A stretch of DNA of 64,000 nucleotides, taken from the NCBI RefSeq assembly GCF_000718255.1, contig NZ_JOFJ01000020.1, positions 1 through 64,000 of the forward strand, written 5' to 3'. The stretch comes from Spirillospora albida. GTDB taxonomy: Bacteria; Actinomycetota; Actinomycetes; Streptosporangiales; Streptosporangiaceae. Of this stretch, positions 55,815 to 64,000 are shown piece by piece (position 1 is the stretch's first letter; every line of letters begins with the position of its first letter). The notes below the pieces were generated by a model. The model saw nothing but the letters and a program-made list of their open reading frames with translations, ran no database searches and was not told the DNA's origin. The position numbers and the translations under genes were made by a program.

Positions 55815-56477
55815 TCAGTTCAGGTCGGTGATCTCGGCGGGGCGCTGGCCGGTGACCAGGTAGACGACGTTCTCCGCCACGTGGACGGCGTGGTCGGCGA
55901 AGCGCTCGAAATAGCGGCCGGCGAGGGTGATGTCGACGGCCGGTTCGACGCCGTACTTCCACTTGGGGGAGAGCAGCATGTCGAACAGGCGGCGGTGGAG
56001 GCGGTCCATCTGGTCGTCGTCGGCGTCCAGTTCGAGGCCCATCTCGACGTCGCGGGACGCGATCACGCTGCCCGCCTTGGCGATCATGCGTTCGGCGATC
56101 TGGCCCATCTCCAGGACGGTCGCCTGCAGGACGGGCGGCACCGCCGACTCCGGGTGGCGTCGCCGGGCCGTCTTGGCGATGTGGACGGCGAGGTCGCCCA
56201 TCCGCTCCAGGTCGCCGCTCATCCGCAGGGTCGTGATCAGCGTGCGGAGGTCGCCGGCGACGGGCTGCTGGCGGGCCATCAGGTCGAAGACGGTCTCCTC
56301 GATCTCCGCGTCGATCTTGTTGACGAGCTCGTCACCGCTGATGACCTCCTCGGACAGGCGGAGGTCAGCGTCCAGCAGGGCGGTCACCGCGCGGGCCATC
56401 GCGGACCGGACGAGCCGCGTCATCTCGACCAGCTTGTCGGAGAGGGAGTCGAGCTCCTCGTGGTAGGCGTCGCGCAA
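55815..56477 (-). CDS. phoU: Phosphate signalling protein PhoU
   Basis: A 220-residue two-fold repeat of three-helix bundles that damps Pho signalling by linking the Pst transporter to the sensor kinase. Metal-cluster motifs appear in both repeats: DLRTLITTLRMSGDLERMGDLAVHIAK and DITLAGRYFERFADHAVHVAENVVYL. TTG 56477 is chosen because AAGGA lies about 8 bases upstream and the N terminus fits the family. It is divergent from senX3-regX3. No pst genes are in the window. Confidence 0.93.
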   Translation of the reverse strand: MRDAYHEELDSLSDKLVEMTRLVRSAMARAVTALLDADLRLSEEVISGDELVNKIDAEIEETVFDLMARQQPVAGDLRTLITTLRMSGDLERMGDLAVHIAKTARRRHPESAVPPVLQATVLEMGQIAERMIAKAGSVIASRDVEMGLELDADDDQMDRLHRRLFDMLLSPKWKYGVEPAVDITLAGRYFERFADHAVHVAENVVYLVTGQRPAEITDLN

Positions 56478-56552
56478 TTGGGGTTCCTTTGCGAGGGCTG
56501 GGCGGGCGAACGGGGGGCGAGAGCGGACTCGCCCACGCCACAGCCTGCCTGA

Positions 56553-56596
56553 CCTGCGTGAACCTGCCCGGATAAGAAGGTGAACATTGGGCGAAC
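56553..56596 (-). promoter_or_regulatory. PHO box in the phoU/senX3 gap
   Basis: Read on the minus strand, four consecutive 11-bp units start GTTCGCC, GTTCACC, TATCCGG and GTTCACG (56596-56586, 56585-56575, 56574-56564, 56563-56553). Three of four match GTTCACC, the direct-repeat unit bound by PhoP-type regulators in streptomycetes. The site lies between the two divergent starts, so RegX3 could control both phoU and its own operon. Confidence 0.72.
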
Positions 56597-56658
56597 GACC
56601 CCGCGTCGGGCGTGCGCGGAGGGCGGGGAACCCTCTGGGGCCACCTACCATCCGTGGT

Positions 56659-57843
56659 GTGGAGGTCGAATTCATCGCGAGCCTTGCCGGGCTTGCCGGG
56701 CTCGCGATAGGGCTCGCTACGGGATTGGCGGTGCGCGTGAGCGAGCGGGCCCAGCGGACGCAGGTGCCGGGGAGCGCGGGGGCCGGCGTTCCGCCGGGCG
56801 TCGCGTCCGTGCTCAGTGTGCTGCGGTCGTCCGCCGTGGTGGTGGACGCCGAGGACCGGGTGCTGCGCGCCAGTTCCGCCGCCCGCGCGTTCGGCATGGT
56901 CAGCGACGACCGGCTCGTCCTGGACGAGCTGCTCGCGATGGCGCGGCTCGTCCGGCGGGACGGGGAGATCCGGGAGACCGAGATCCAGGTGGGCCGCGCG
57001 CGGGGCCGGAGCCGGGCCGACGGCCGCTGGTTCGCGGTCAGGGTCGCGCCGCTCGGGTCCCACGGCCTGGTCCTGGTGCTGGCCGAGGACCTCACCGACA
57101 TGCGCCGGACGGAGGCCATCCGCCGGGACTTCGTCGCGAACGTCAGCCACGAGCTGAAGACGCCCGTCGGGGCGCTGTCGCTGCTGGCGGAGACGGTGGA
57201 GAGCGCCGCCGACGACCCCGAGGCGGTGCGGCGGTTCGCCGGCCGGATGCAGTACGAGTCGGTCCGGCTCACCAACCTCGTGCAGGACCTCATGACGCTG
57301 TCGCGCGTGCAGGGCGACGAGCCGCTGCCCGACATGCGCCCGGTGGGGCTGGACGAGGTGACCGCGGAGGCGCTCGACCGCTGCCAGATCAAGGCGTCCT
57401 CGAAGGAGATCGAGCTCGCCGTCGGCGGCCAGCCCGGCCTGAAGGTGCGGGGCGATGAGGAGCTGCTGATCACCGCGCTGCGCAACCTGGTCGACAACGC
57501 CGTCGCGTACAGTCCCGAACGCACCCGAGTGGTGGTGTCGACCCGGCGCGTGGACGACCTGAACATCGAGATCAACGTCGCCGACCAGGGCATCGGGATC
57601 CCGGACGCCGAAGTCGAGCGGATCTTCGAGCGGTTCTACCGGGTCGACCCGGCGCGGTCCCGCCAGACGGGCGGCACCGGGCTCGGGCTCGCGATCGTCA
57701 AGCACGTCACCACCAAGCACGGCGGTGAGGTGACGGTGTGGAGCAAGGAGGGGTCCGGGTCGACGTTCACGATCCGGCTGCCGCTGCTCGAACCGGCCGC
57801 GGAGACGCCCGCGGCCCCGCTTCACACCACCGCTGAGATATGA
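56659..57843 (+). CDS. senX3: Phosphate-sensing histidine kinase SenX3
   Basis: A 394-residue sensor kinase. Only one membrane helix is evident (about 5-26), followed by a PAS-like domain (about 50-145), the dimerisation domain with phospho-acceptor His164 in NVSHELKTPVGAL, and a GHKL ATPase with N box LVDNAVAYS, VADQGIGIP (G1) and GTGLGLAIVKHV (G2). With PhoU and RegX3 it forms the phosphate-starvation circuit. GTG 56659 is chosen from family length. The PAS domain and single short anchor imply cytoplasmic rather than external sensing. Confidence 0.92.
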   Translation: MEVEFIASLAGLAGLAIGLATGLAVRVSERAQRTQVPGSAGAGVPPGVASVLSVLRSSAVVVDAEDRVLRASSAARAFGMVSDDRLVLDELLAMARLVRRDGEIRETEIQVGRARGRSRADGRWFAVRVAPLGSHGLVLVLAEDLTDMRRTEAIRRDFVANVSHELKTPVGALSLLAETVESAADDPEAVRRFAGRMQYESVRLTNLVQDLMTLSRVQGDEPLPDMRPVGLDEVTAEALDRCQIKASSKEIELAVGGQPGLKVRGDEELLITALRNLVDNAVAYSPERTRVVVSTRRVDDLNIEINVADQGIGIPDAEVERIFERFYRVDPARSRQTGGTGLGLAIVKHVTTKHGGEVTVWSKEGSGSTFTIRLPLLEPAAETPAAPLHTTAEI

Positions 57844-57910
57844 GCACCATGAGGTGCCTGCGCGGTCCCGTCCCCGGGGCCGCGATGGAATCCGCCCGGG
57901 AGGCAACACC

Positions 57911-58591
57911 GTGACCCGTGTGCTCGTCGTTGAAGACGAGGAGTCGTTCAGCGACGCACTGTCCTACACCCTGCGCAAGGAGGGCTTCGAGGTGGCGGTC
58001 GCCGCCACGGGCCCCGACGCGCTGGACATCTTCGAGCGCAACGGTGCCGACCTCGTGCTGCTCGACCTGATGCTGCCCGGTCTGCCCGGCACGGAGGTGT
58101 GCCGGGAACTGCGGGCACGCTCCAGCGTGCCCGTCATCATGCTGACCGCCAAGGACAGCGAGGTCGACAAGGTCGTCGGGCTGGAACTCGGCGCCGACGA
58201 CTACGTCACCAAGCCGTTCTCCACCCGCGAGCTCATCGCGCGGATGCGGGCAGTCCTGCGCCGCCAGGGCGATGTGGAGGAACTCGCCCCGGCGACCCTG
58301 GAGGCGGGCCCGGTGCGCATGGACGTGGAACGCCACGTCGTCAGCGTGAACGGGGCGCCCGTCCAGCTTCCCCTGAAGGAGTTCGAGCTGCTGGAGGTGC
58401 TGCTCCGCAACGCGGGCCGCGTCCTCACCCGCATGCAGCTGATCGACCGGGTGTGGGGGGCGGACTACGTGGGCGACACCAAGACGCTGGACGTCCACAT
58501 CAAGCGGCTCCGCGCCAAGATCGAGGAGGCGCCGTCCACGCCGCGGTACATCGTGACCGTCCGGGGCCTGGGCTACAAGTTCGAGCCCTGA
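57911..58591 (+). CDS. regX3: Response regulator RegX3 (PhoP-type)
   Basis: A 226-residue OmpR/PhoB-family activator of phosphate-starvation genes. The receiver domain has Asp8/Glu9, phospho-acceptor Asp52 in LLDLMLPG, Thr in MLTAKD and Lys in VTKPFSTREL. The C-terminal winged helix has LPLKEFELLEVLLRNAGRVLTR and VDVHIKRLR-type recognition helix (LDVHIKRLRAKIEE). GTG 57911 is the family start. It lies 67 bp after senX3 and ends at a strong terminator. Confidence 0.94.
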   Translation: MTRVLVVEDEESFSDALSYTLRKEGFEVAVAATGPDALDIFERNGADLVLLDLMLPGLPGTEVCRELRARSSVPVIMLTAKDSEVDKVVGLELGADDYVTKPFSTRELIARMRAVLRRQGDVEELAPATLEAGPVRMDVERHVVSVNGAPVQLPLKEFELLEVLLRNAGRVLTRMQLIDRVWGADYVGDTKTLDVHIKRLRAKIEEAPSTPRYIVTVRGLGYKFEP

Positions 58592-58608
58592 TCCCCTGCC
58601 GGACGCGA

Positions 58609-58638
58609 ACGGCCCGCACGGAGATCCGTGCGGGCCGT
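58609..58638 (+). terminator. Terminator after regX3
   Basis: A 13-bp perfect stem (58609-58621 with 58626-58638) and AGAT loop lies 17 bp after the regX3 stop and 13 bp before the convergent lipoprotein stop; it may act in both directions. Confidence 0.72.
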
Positions 58639-58651
58639 CTCGTGTCCGGGC

Positions 58652-59524
58652 TCAGTGACCGCCCTCGGCGGGGGCCTCGGAGGTGGGCGCGCCGTGCCCG
58701 CCCTCGGTGCCGCCGGTCGCGGGCGACACGGTCGGCAGCGGGACGCCGGGGGCCACCGCGGTGAGCGTGGCGAACTCGTCCTGGTGCGGGACGACCGGCA
58801 GCGACAGCTCGATGGAGCCGGCCTTCTCGAACCGCAGCGTCACCGTGATCCGCTCGCCGCCGATCAGCCGCTTGTTCAGGCCGGTCAGCACGATGGTCGG
58901 GGCGTTGCCGGCGGGAGCCTGGGTCGCGGTCGGCGTCGCCGCCTCCGGCGTGTTGCTCGACGTCGGCGACTCCTCCGGGCTCGGGGTCGCGCCCTGGCCG
59001 GTCGGGGCGGGCGTCGCCGCGTCCTCCGTCGGCGTGGCGGTGCCGGTGGGCGAGGCGGTCGGGCTCGCGGTCGCGGTCTTCTTCTTGGTCGGGCTCGCGG
59101 ACGGCGACACCGTCGCCCCGGTCTTCCCGACGAGCTGGACGGCGACGCCCATGCCGTCCGGACCGGCCGGCGGCAGCGTCACCGCGCCGCCGGCGATGGA
59201 CGCGCCGGAGAAGGCCGGCGAGCTCACCGACACGAGCCGGTCGGCGCGGCCCTTCACCTGGTTGATGAGGGTCGCGTACAGCGGCAGCGCGGCGCCCGAC
59301 GGGAACGCCTCCCCGGCCTTCGGGCCGAGCAGGAACATGTGCCGGATGTCGACCTCCGGCGCCTCGGGCTTGTTCTTCGGCACCCAGGCGTTGACGCCCT
59401 CGGCCAGCTGGGTCGGAGCGGCGGTCTGGGGCTCCGAGCCGGCGCCGCAGCCGGAGATCACCGGCGCGACGGCGACGGCGCCCGCGACGGCGAGCGCGAC
59501 CACTCGACGGCTGTTTCGGATCAC
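58652..59524 (-). CDS. Putative lipoprotein with Thr/Pro-rich linker
   Basis: A 290-residue exported protein. GTG 59524 (after GAGGAG) gives a lipoprotein signal: RRVVALAVAGAVAVAPVISGC, with the acylated Cys about 26. Two beta-rich segments follow, interrupted by a Ser/Thr/Pro/Ala linker of about 85 residues. The pattern around the linker (LYATLINQVKGRADRLVSVSSPAFSGA and LIGGERITVTLRFEKAGSIELSLPVV) resembles the copper chaperone PCuAC fold split by the linker, but the usual Met/His copper ligands are not clearly conserved. Function uncertain. Confidence 0.68.
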   Translation of the reverse strand: MIRNSRRVVALAVAGAVAVAPVISGCGAGSEPQTAAPTQLAEGVNAWVPKNKPEAPEVDIRHMFLLGPKAGEAFPSGAALPLYATLINQVKGRADRLVSVSSPAFSGASIAGGAVTLPPAGPDGMGVAVQLVGKTGATVSPSASPTKKKTATASPTASPTGTATPTEDAATPAPTGQGATPSPEESPTSSNTPEAATPTATQAPAGNAPTIVLTGLNKRLIGGERITVTLRFEKAGSIELSLPVVPHQDEFATLTAVAPGVPLPTVSPATGGTEGGHGAPTSEAPAEGGH

Positions 59525-59650
59525 GGCGTCGGTCTCCTCGCGAAAAATGGCGTTCAAGGTCTGAAGAGCGGCGTGAGATACGCCAGGGGAAGCGTAGCGA
59601 TGCCGGGGCGCGAACCCCGCCCCGGGGTGCGCGACACGGCGGGGAATCCG

Positions 59651-60520
59651 TCAGCCCGACCGCAGGACCGCGATCTGCCGGGTGAGCTCCGGCCCGACGC
59701 GCGGGTCCTGGAGCACGGCGGTGACGACGCCGTCCGCGCGGACGAGGACGGCGGTGAGGTGGCGGGGCGCCGTCCCGGCGTAGGCGGTGGCGAGGAGCGC
59801 GCGGGGGTCGTCGAGGAGCCGGGGCGTTCCGTCGTGGGCGGTTCCCGCGCACGCCCGGAGGTCCTTGATGCCGACGGGTGCCCGACCCCCGGCCGCCGGA
59901 CGGGGGTCGGCGACGAGCCAGAAGTGCAGGCGGCGCTCCCGCGTCCGGGCCGCGAGTTCGGCGACGACCCGCCGGCAGCGGTAGGCGGGCGGGACGACGG
60001 CGATCACGCCCGGCCGCAGGGAGCGGAGCAGCGTGCGGGTGCGCTCGCCCGCGACGGCGTCGACGTGGCCGTCCGGGAGCAGCCCGCCGATCCGCCCGGG
60101 ACCGGCGGACGGGAGGGGCGCCAGCCGGGCCGGACTCGGCCGCGGGCCGGGACGCGGCCCGAACACGGTCATCAGCATGCCGCTCACCAGCGCGACGAGC
60201 AGCGCGCCCGCGATGATCGGGATGGCGACGCCGAAGCGGGTGAGGGGGCGGCCGAGCCGCGCCAGCCGCTCCCGGCGCCGGCGGCGGCGCTCCTCGCGGT
60301 GGTAGGCGAGGACGTCGCCGTCGAGCTCGCGGGCGTCGTCGGGGATCACGACGTCGACGCGGGGCAGCCCGTAGTCGTCGGGGTCCGGGGCGCCGTCCGG
60401 CCTCACGTCAGCTCTCCCCTCGTCCGCGGCGGGGGCCACGGGCGCTTCGTACCCGCCGCGCCCGGGGTCTTCACCTTCCAGTATGGGCCGGTTCCGCGGG
60501 ATCGGCAGGGTGCTTGTCAC
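59651..60520 (-). CDS. Hypothetical membrane protein
   Basis: A 289-residue protein with an acidic N-terminal cytoplasmic region of about 75 residues, a very basic stretch (RREERRRRRRERL type), one membrane helix at about 93-115 and an extracytoplasmic domain with two cysteines (YRCRR and LRACAG). The domain has a VIAVVPPAYRCRRVVAELA segment loosely like a redox fold, but no CxxC. GTG 60520 is taken as start; the upstream extension is less likely. Not recognised. Confidence 0.55.
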   Translation of the reverse strand: MTSTLPIPRNRPILEGEDPGRGGYEAPVAPAADEGRADVRPDGAPDPDDYGLPRVDVVIPDDARELDGDVLAYHREERRRRRRERLARLGRPLTRFGVAIPIIAGALLVALVSGMLMTVFGPRPGPRPSPARLAPLPSAGPGRIGGLLPDGHVDAVAGERTRTLLRSLRPGVIAVVPPAYRCRRVVAELAARTRERRLHFWLVADPRPAAGGRAPVGIKDLRACAGTAHDGTPRLLDDPRALLATAYAGTAPRHLTAVLVRADGVVTAVLQDPRVGPELTRQIAVLRSG

Positions 60521-60727
60521 CCGGCCCGCATAACCGATATGGCAGGACGGTGAGAGTTGTGTGACGGAGCTGTCACTAAGCGTGTCGGGAACTGGTCGGA
60601 GATGCACCGATAAAGGGCTTTGTCAATACCCTAATAAGGGTGCTGACCTGCGGATATGCCCTGATGCCCGGTTCGGTCACGCTCGTTTGCGTGCTACCCT
60701 GGTTCTAGCGGAAGGGGTACTTGTCAC
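60521..60727. other. Divergent promoter region of carD
   Basis: A 207-bp, comparatively AT-rich gap. ACCCTAATAAGGGT (60628-60641) is a 5-4-5 inverted repeat in its middle, a possible operator. GCGGAAGGGG precedes the carD ATG. I could not fix a confident -10/-35 pair. Confidence 0.4.
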
Positions 60728-61210
60728 ATGACTTTCCAGGTCGGCGACACCGTCGTCTACCCCCACCACGGGGCTGCTCGGATCGAGGCCATCGAGACTC
60801 GCACCATCAAAGATGTGGAAAAGACCTATCTGGTGCTGAAGGTCGACAAGGGTGACCTGACAGTGCGCGTGCCTGTCGAGAACGTCGAGGACGTCGGTGT
60901 CCGCGACGTCGTCGGCCAGGAGGGTCTGGACAAGGTGTTCGAGGTGCTTCGCGCACCCTACACCGAAGAGCCCACCAACTGGTCGCGCCGGTACAAGGCG
61001 AACCTTGAGAAGCTCGCCTCCGGCGACGTCAACAAGGTCGCCGAGGTCGTTCGCGACCTGTGGCGCCGCGACAAGGAGCGCGGTCTGTCCGCGGGCGAGA
61101 AGCGCATGCTCGCCAAGGCGCGTCAGATCCTGGTCAGCGAGCTCGCGCTCGCCGAGAAGACCAATGAGGACAAGGCCGAGGCCCTGCTCGACGAGGTCCT
61201 GGCCAGCTGA
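60728..61210 (+). CDS. carD: RNA polymerase-binding regulator CarD
   Basis: A 160-residue CdnL/CarD protein that binds the RNA polymerase beta subunit and stabilises open complexes, especially at rRNA promoters. The N-terminal Tudor-like RNAP-interaction domain begins FQVGDTVVYPHHGAARIEAI; the C-terminal helical DNA-contact domain has PTNWSRRYKANLEKLASGD with the conserved Trp. Normal length. It is followed almost directly by ispF; in many actinobacteria ispD sits between the two. Confidence 0.95.
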   Translation: MTFQVGDTVVYPHHGAARIEAIETRTIKDVEKTYLVLKVDKGDLTVRVPVENVEDVGVRDVVGQEGLDKVFEVLRAPYTEEPTNWSRRYKANLEKLASGDVNKVAEVVRDLWRRDKERGLSAGEKRMLAKARQILVSELALAEKTNEDKAEALLDEVLAS

Positions 61211-61211
61211 G

Positions 61212-61703
61212 TTGAACGTAGCGCTTCCCCGGGTGGGCGTCGGAACCGACGTCCACCCGTTCTCGTCCGAGCCGCGCCCCCTGTGGGTGGCCGGGCTCGA
61301 ATGGCCCGGTGAGGGCCACGGCCTGTCCGGCCACTCCGACGGCGACGTCGCCGCCCACGCGGCCTGCGACGCCCTCCTGTCCGCCTGCGGTCTGGGCGAC
61401 CTCGGCGCGGTGTTCGGCACCGCCGACCCCCGCTGGTCCGGCGCGTCCGGCCGGGCGCTCCTCGCCGAGGTGGCCCGCCGCGTCGCCGAGGCCGGCTACA
61501 CGATCGGGAACGTGTCCGTCCAGGTCATCGGCAACCGACCCAAGATCGGCAAGCGGCGCGCCGAGGCGGAGAAGGTCCTGAGCGAGGCGCTCGGCGGCGC
61601 TCCGGTGAGCGTGTCCGCCACCACCACCGACGGGCTGGGCCTCACCGGACGCGGAGAGGGCCTGGCCGCGATCGCGGGCGCCCTCGTCGTCCCCGCCTCC
61701 TGA
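61212..61703 (+). CDS. ispF: 2-C-methyl-D-erythritol 2,4-cyclodiphosphate synthase
   Basis: Trimeric MEP-pathway enzyme making MEcPP for isoprenoid synthesis. It has 163 residues from TTG 61212. Zinc ligands lie in GVGTDVHPF (Asp, His) and SGHSDGDVAAHA (His); the hydrophobic-cavity segment NRPKIGKRRAEAE and the C-terminal TTTDGLGLTGRGEG are all present. TTG is 1 bp after the carD stop; a GTG at 61233 would remove family-like residues. ispD is missing from the locus. Confidence 0.92.
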   Translation: MNVALPRVGVGTDVHPFSSEPRPLWVAGLEWPGEGHGLSGHSDGDVAAHAACDALLSACGLGDLGAVFGTADPRWSGASGRALLAEVARRVAEAGYTIGNVSVQVIGNRPKIGKRRAEAEKVLSEALGGAPVSVSATTTDGLGLTGRGEGLAAIAGALVVPAS

Positions 61704-62471
61704 TCATTCGGTGGGCGGGGTCGGGGAGCTGCGGAAGGTGCTGGACGGCGGGTCCCAATCCCAGATGGGGAGATCGTCGTCGTCGCTCTCCTCCGGGGCC
61801 TTCGCGTCCGGGCGGCGGCTCGCCACCTCCACGTCCGTCGGCGGGGCGGCCGGCGGGGCCGTGATGGCCAGGGGCCGCGGAAGCGGATCCAGCTCCGGCT
61901 GAGGGTCGCGGTCCGGCTGGGAGTCGAGTTCGGGACGCGACTCGTCCGGCGCCTCGATCAGCTTGACGTGGCCGCGCTGCGTGGTGACCGGTTCGGCGCC
62001 GGGACCGGTGCGGGCCGCCACCCGGATGTGCTTCACCATCGTCAGCCACAGCCATACCGCGATGACCAGCATGACCTGCGGGGCCACCGCCACCCCGGCG
62101 CGGAGCGGATCGCGGGGGATCTCGCCGTACCCCCACACGGAGTGCTGCACGGCCGCCGCCGCGACACCTCCGGTGAGGAGCAGCAGCAGCGTCCAGCGGA
62201 GCAGGCGGGTCCACCAGCGGGCGTGGCGGGCGACGACCAGGGAGAGGATCGCCAGCGCCGTCAGCGTGTCCACCATGATCGGGTGGACGTGCGACCAGCG
62301 CTCGCCCGCGCCGCCCGCCTCGGCGAGATCGCGGAGGGCGCCGTACGTCAGCGTGTAGGCGCCGCCCGCCAGCGCGGCGACCACCAGGCCGGCGAGGGCC
62401 ACGAGGGCGAGGCGCCGGCCGGGCGAGAAGTGCGGGCCGGACGGGTCGGGTCGGGGCTCGTCGGATGCCAT
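61704..62471 (-). CDS. DUF2637-like membrane protein
   Basis: A 255-residue protein with four membrane segments (about 20-45, 63-82, 87-110 and 127-147) and an acidic, Pro-rich cytoplasmic tail. The layout resembles DUF2637 (SpdB-related) proteins of actinomycetes, some of which act in plasmid spreading; no transfer genes are nearby, so that role is not supported here. ATG 62471 is preferred to 62537. Its stop abuts the ispF stop. Confidence 0.6.
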   Translation of the reverse strand: MASDEPRPDPSGPHFSPGRRLALVALAGLVVAALAGGAYTLTYGALRDLAEAGGAGERWSHVHPIMVDTLTALAILSLVVARHARWWTRLLRWTLLLLLTGGVAAAAVQHSVWGYGEIPRDPLRAGVAVAPQVMLVIAVWLWLTMVKHIRVAARTGPGAEPVTTQRGHVKLIEAPDESRPELDSQPDRDPQPELDPLPRPLAITAPPAAPPTDVEVASRRPDAKAPEESDDDDLPIWDWDPPSSTFRSSPTPPTE

Positions 62472-62714
62472 GGCTCTCGTTCCGGGGGAAGGGACGATCT
62501 TCTTCTTGGGAGCGTAGCCAGCGGAACCGGCGGTCACGCCCCCTATTTCATGATCACCCGGCCTCGCGGACGGCGGAAGGACTCCGGGATTCCCCGGCGC
62601 GGGACGCCGAGGCCGGCGCCCTCATCAGGACGCCGGCCGCACCACCGGCCGGATGCGGCGCCAGGGGCGCGATAGCGCCACGAAGGCATGCGCCGATCCA
62701 ATAGCCTTGACCCT

Positions 62715-64000
<1,286 letters not shown>

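Noticed and set aside
61704..62471. Plasmid spread (Spd) function for the DUF2637-like protein
   Set aside because: It sits in the core carD-ispF-cysS locus with no transfer genes.

Overview
The window is chromosomal DNA of a high-GC, mycothiol-making actinomycete. Markers are mshA, CarD, SenX3-RegX3, a MurT/GatD amidation pair, frequent GTG and TTG starts, a WhiJ-type XRE/DUF397 locus and many leaderless promoters. The gene content fits a sporulating actinomycete such as the Streptosporangiales (Actinomadura-like), but this placement is inference from gene content, not from a marker-gene comparison. No tRNA, rRNA or CRISPR array was seen. 

Region by region. 1-1.2 kb is a graveyard of mobile DNA: a frameshifted tyrosine recombinase and a probable IS3-type transposase remnant. 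1.3-8.6 kb holds four same-strand genes that I cannot assign to a known system: a membrane protein with a degenerate P-loop, an intact HerA/VirD4-like ATPase, a multi-pass membrane protein, and a 117-residue protein. The last two share a short motif ([IV]-S-G-Q-[IV]-A-x-G-x-x-V-x-Q) at the C end of one and the N end of the other. This block is the best candidate for an undescribed system. 8.6-11 kb has two paralogous zinc-ribbon membrane proteins. 11.3-13.9 kb carries murT-gatD (lipid II amidation) and tpx. 13.9-15.7 kb is a WhiJ-like regulator locus with a recent DUF397 duplication. 15.7-25.7 kb is mixed housekeeping: TerC, a flavin-type oxidoreductase, DsrE, a GIDE protein, nitrobindin, Fur, YgfZ, Dtd, a BKACE enzyme, an asparaginase and an MFS exporter. 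It also contains an unexplained intergenic RNA-like structure at 19.1-19.3 kb. 

25.8-30.9 kb includes a DUF2207 membrane protein, a zinc metallopeptidase, the regulator-HbhA-DUF2516 locus also known from mycobacteria, and an SGNH hydrolase. 31-43 kb is rich in regulator/effector pairs: TetR-MMPL, BlaI-M56 divergent from cytochrome bd (cydAB), MarR-MFS, an auxiliary tryptophanyl-tRNA synthetase with a leader-peptide attenuator, TetR-AlkZ-like glycosylase, and MarR-extradiol dioxygenase. Palindromic operators can be read at most of these. 44-50 kb holds an epimerase-like reductase, a macrodomain hydrolase, a universal stress protein, a DinB-fold protein, an acyl-CoA synthetase, a methyltransferase and an SDR. 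50.5-58.6 kb is the actinobacterial mshA-ybjN-gpmA ... phoU/senX3-regX3 neighbourhood, with a SigR-type promoter before mshA and an 11-bp-periodic PHO box between phoU and senX3. 58.6-64 kb ends with a lipoprotein, a membrane protein, carD, ispF (ispD is absent from its usual place), a DUF2637-like protein and the 5' part of cysS, which runs off the window.
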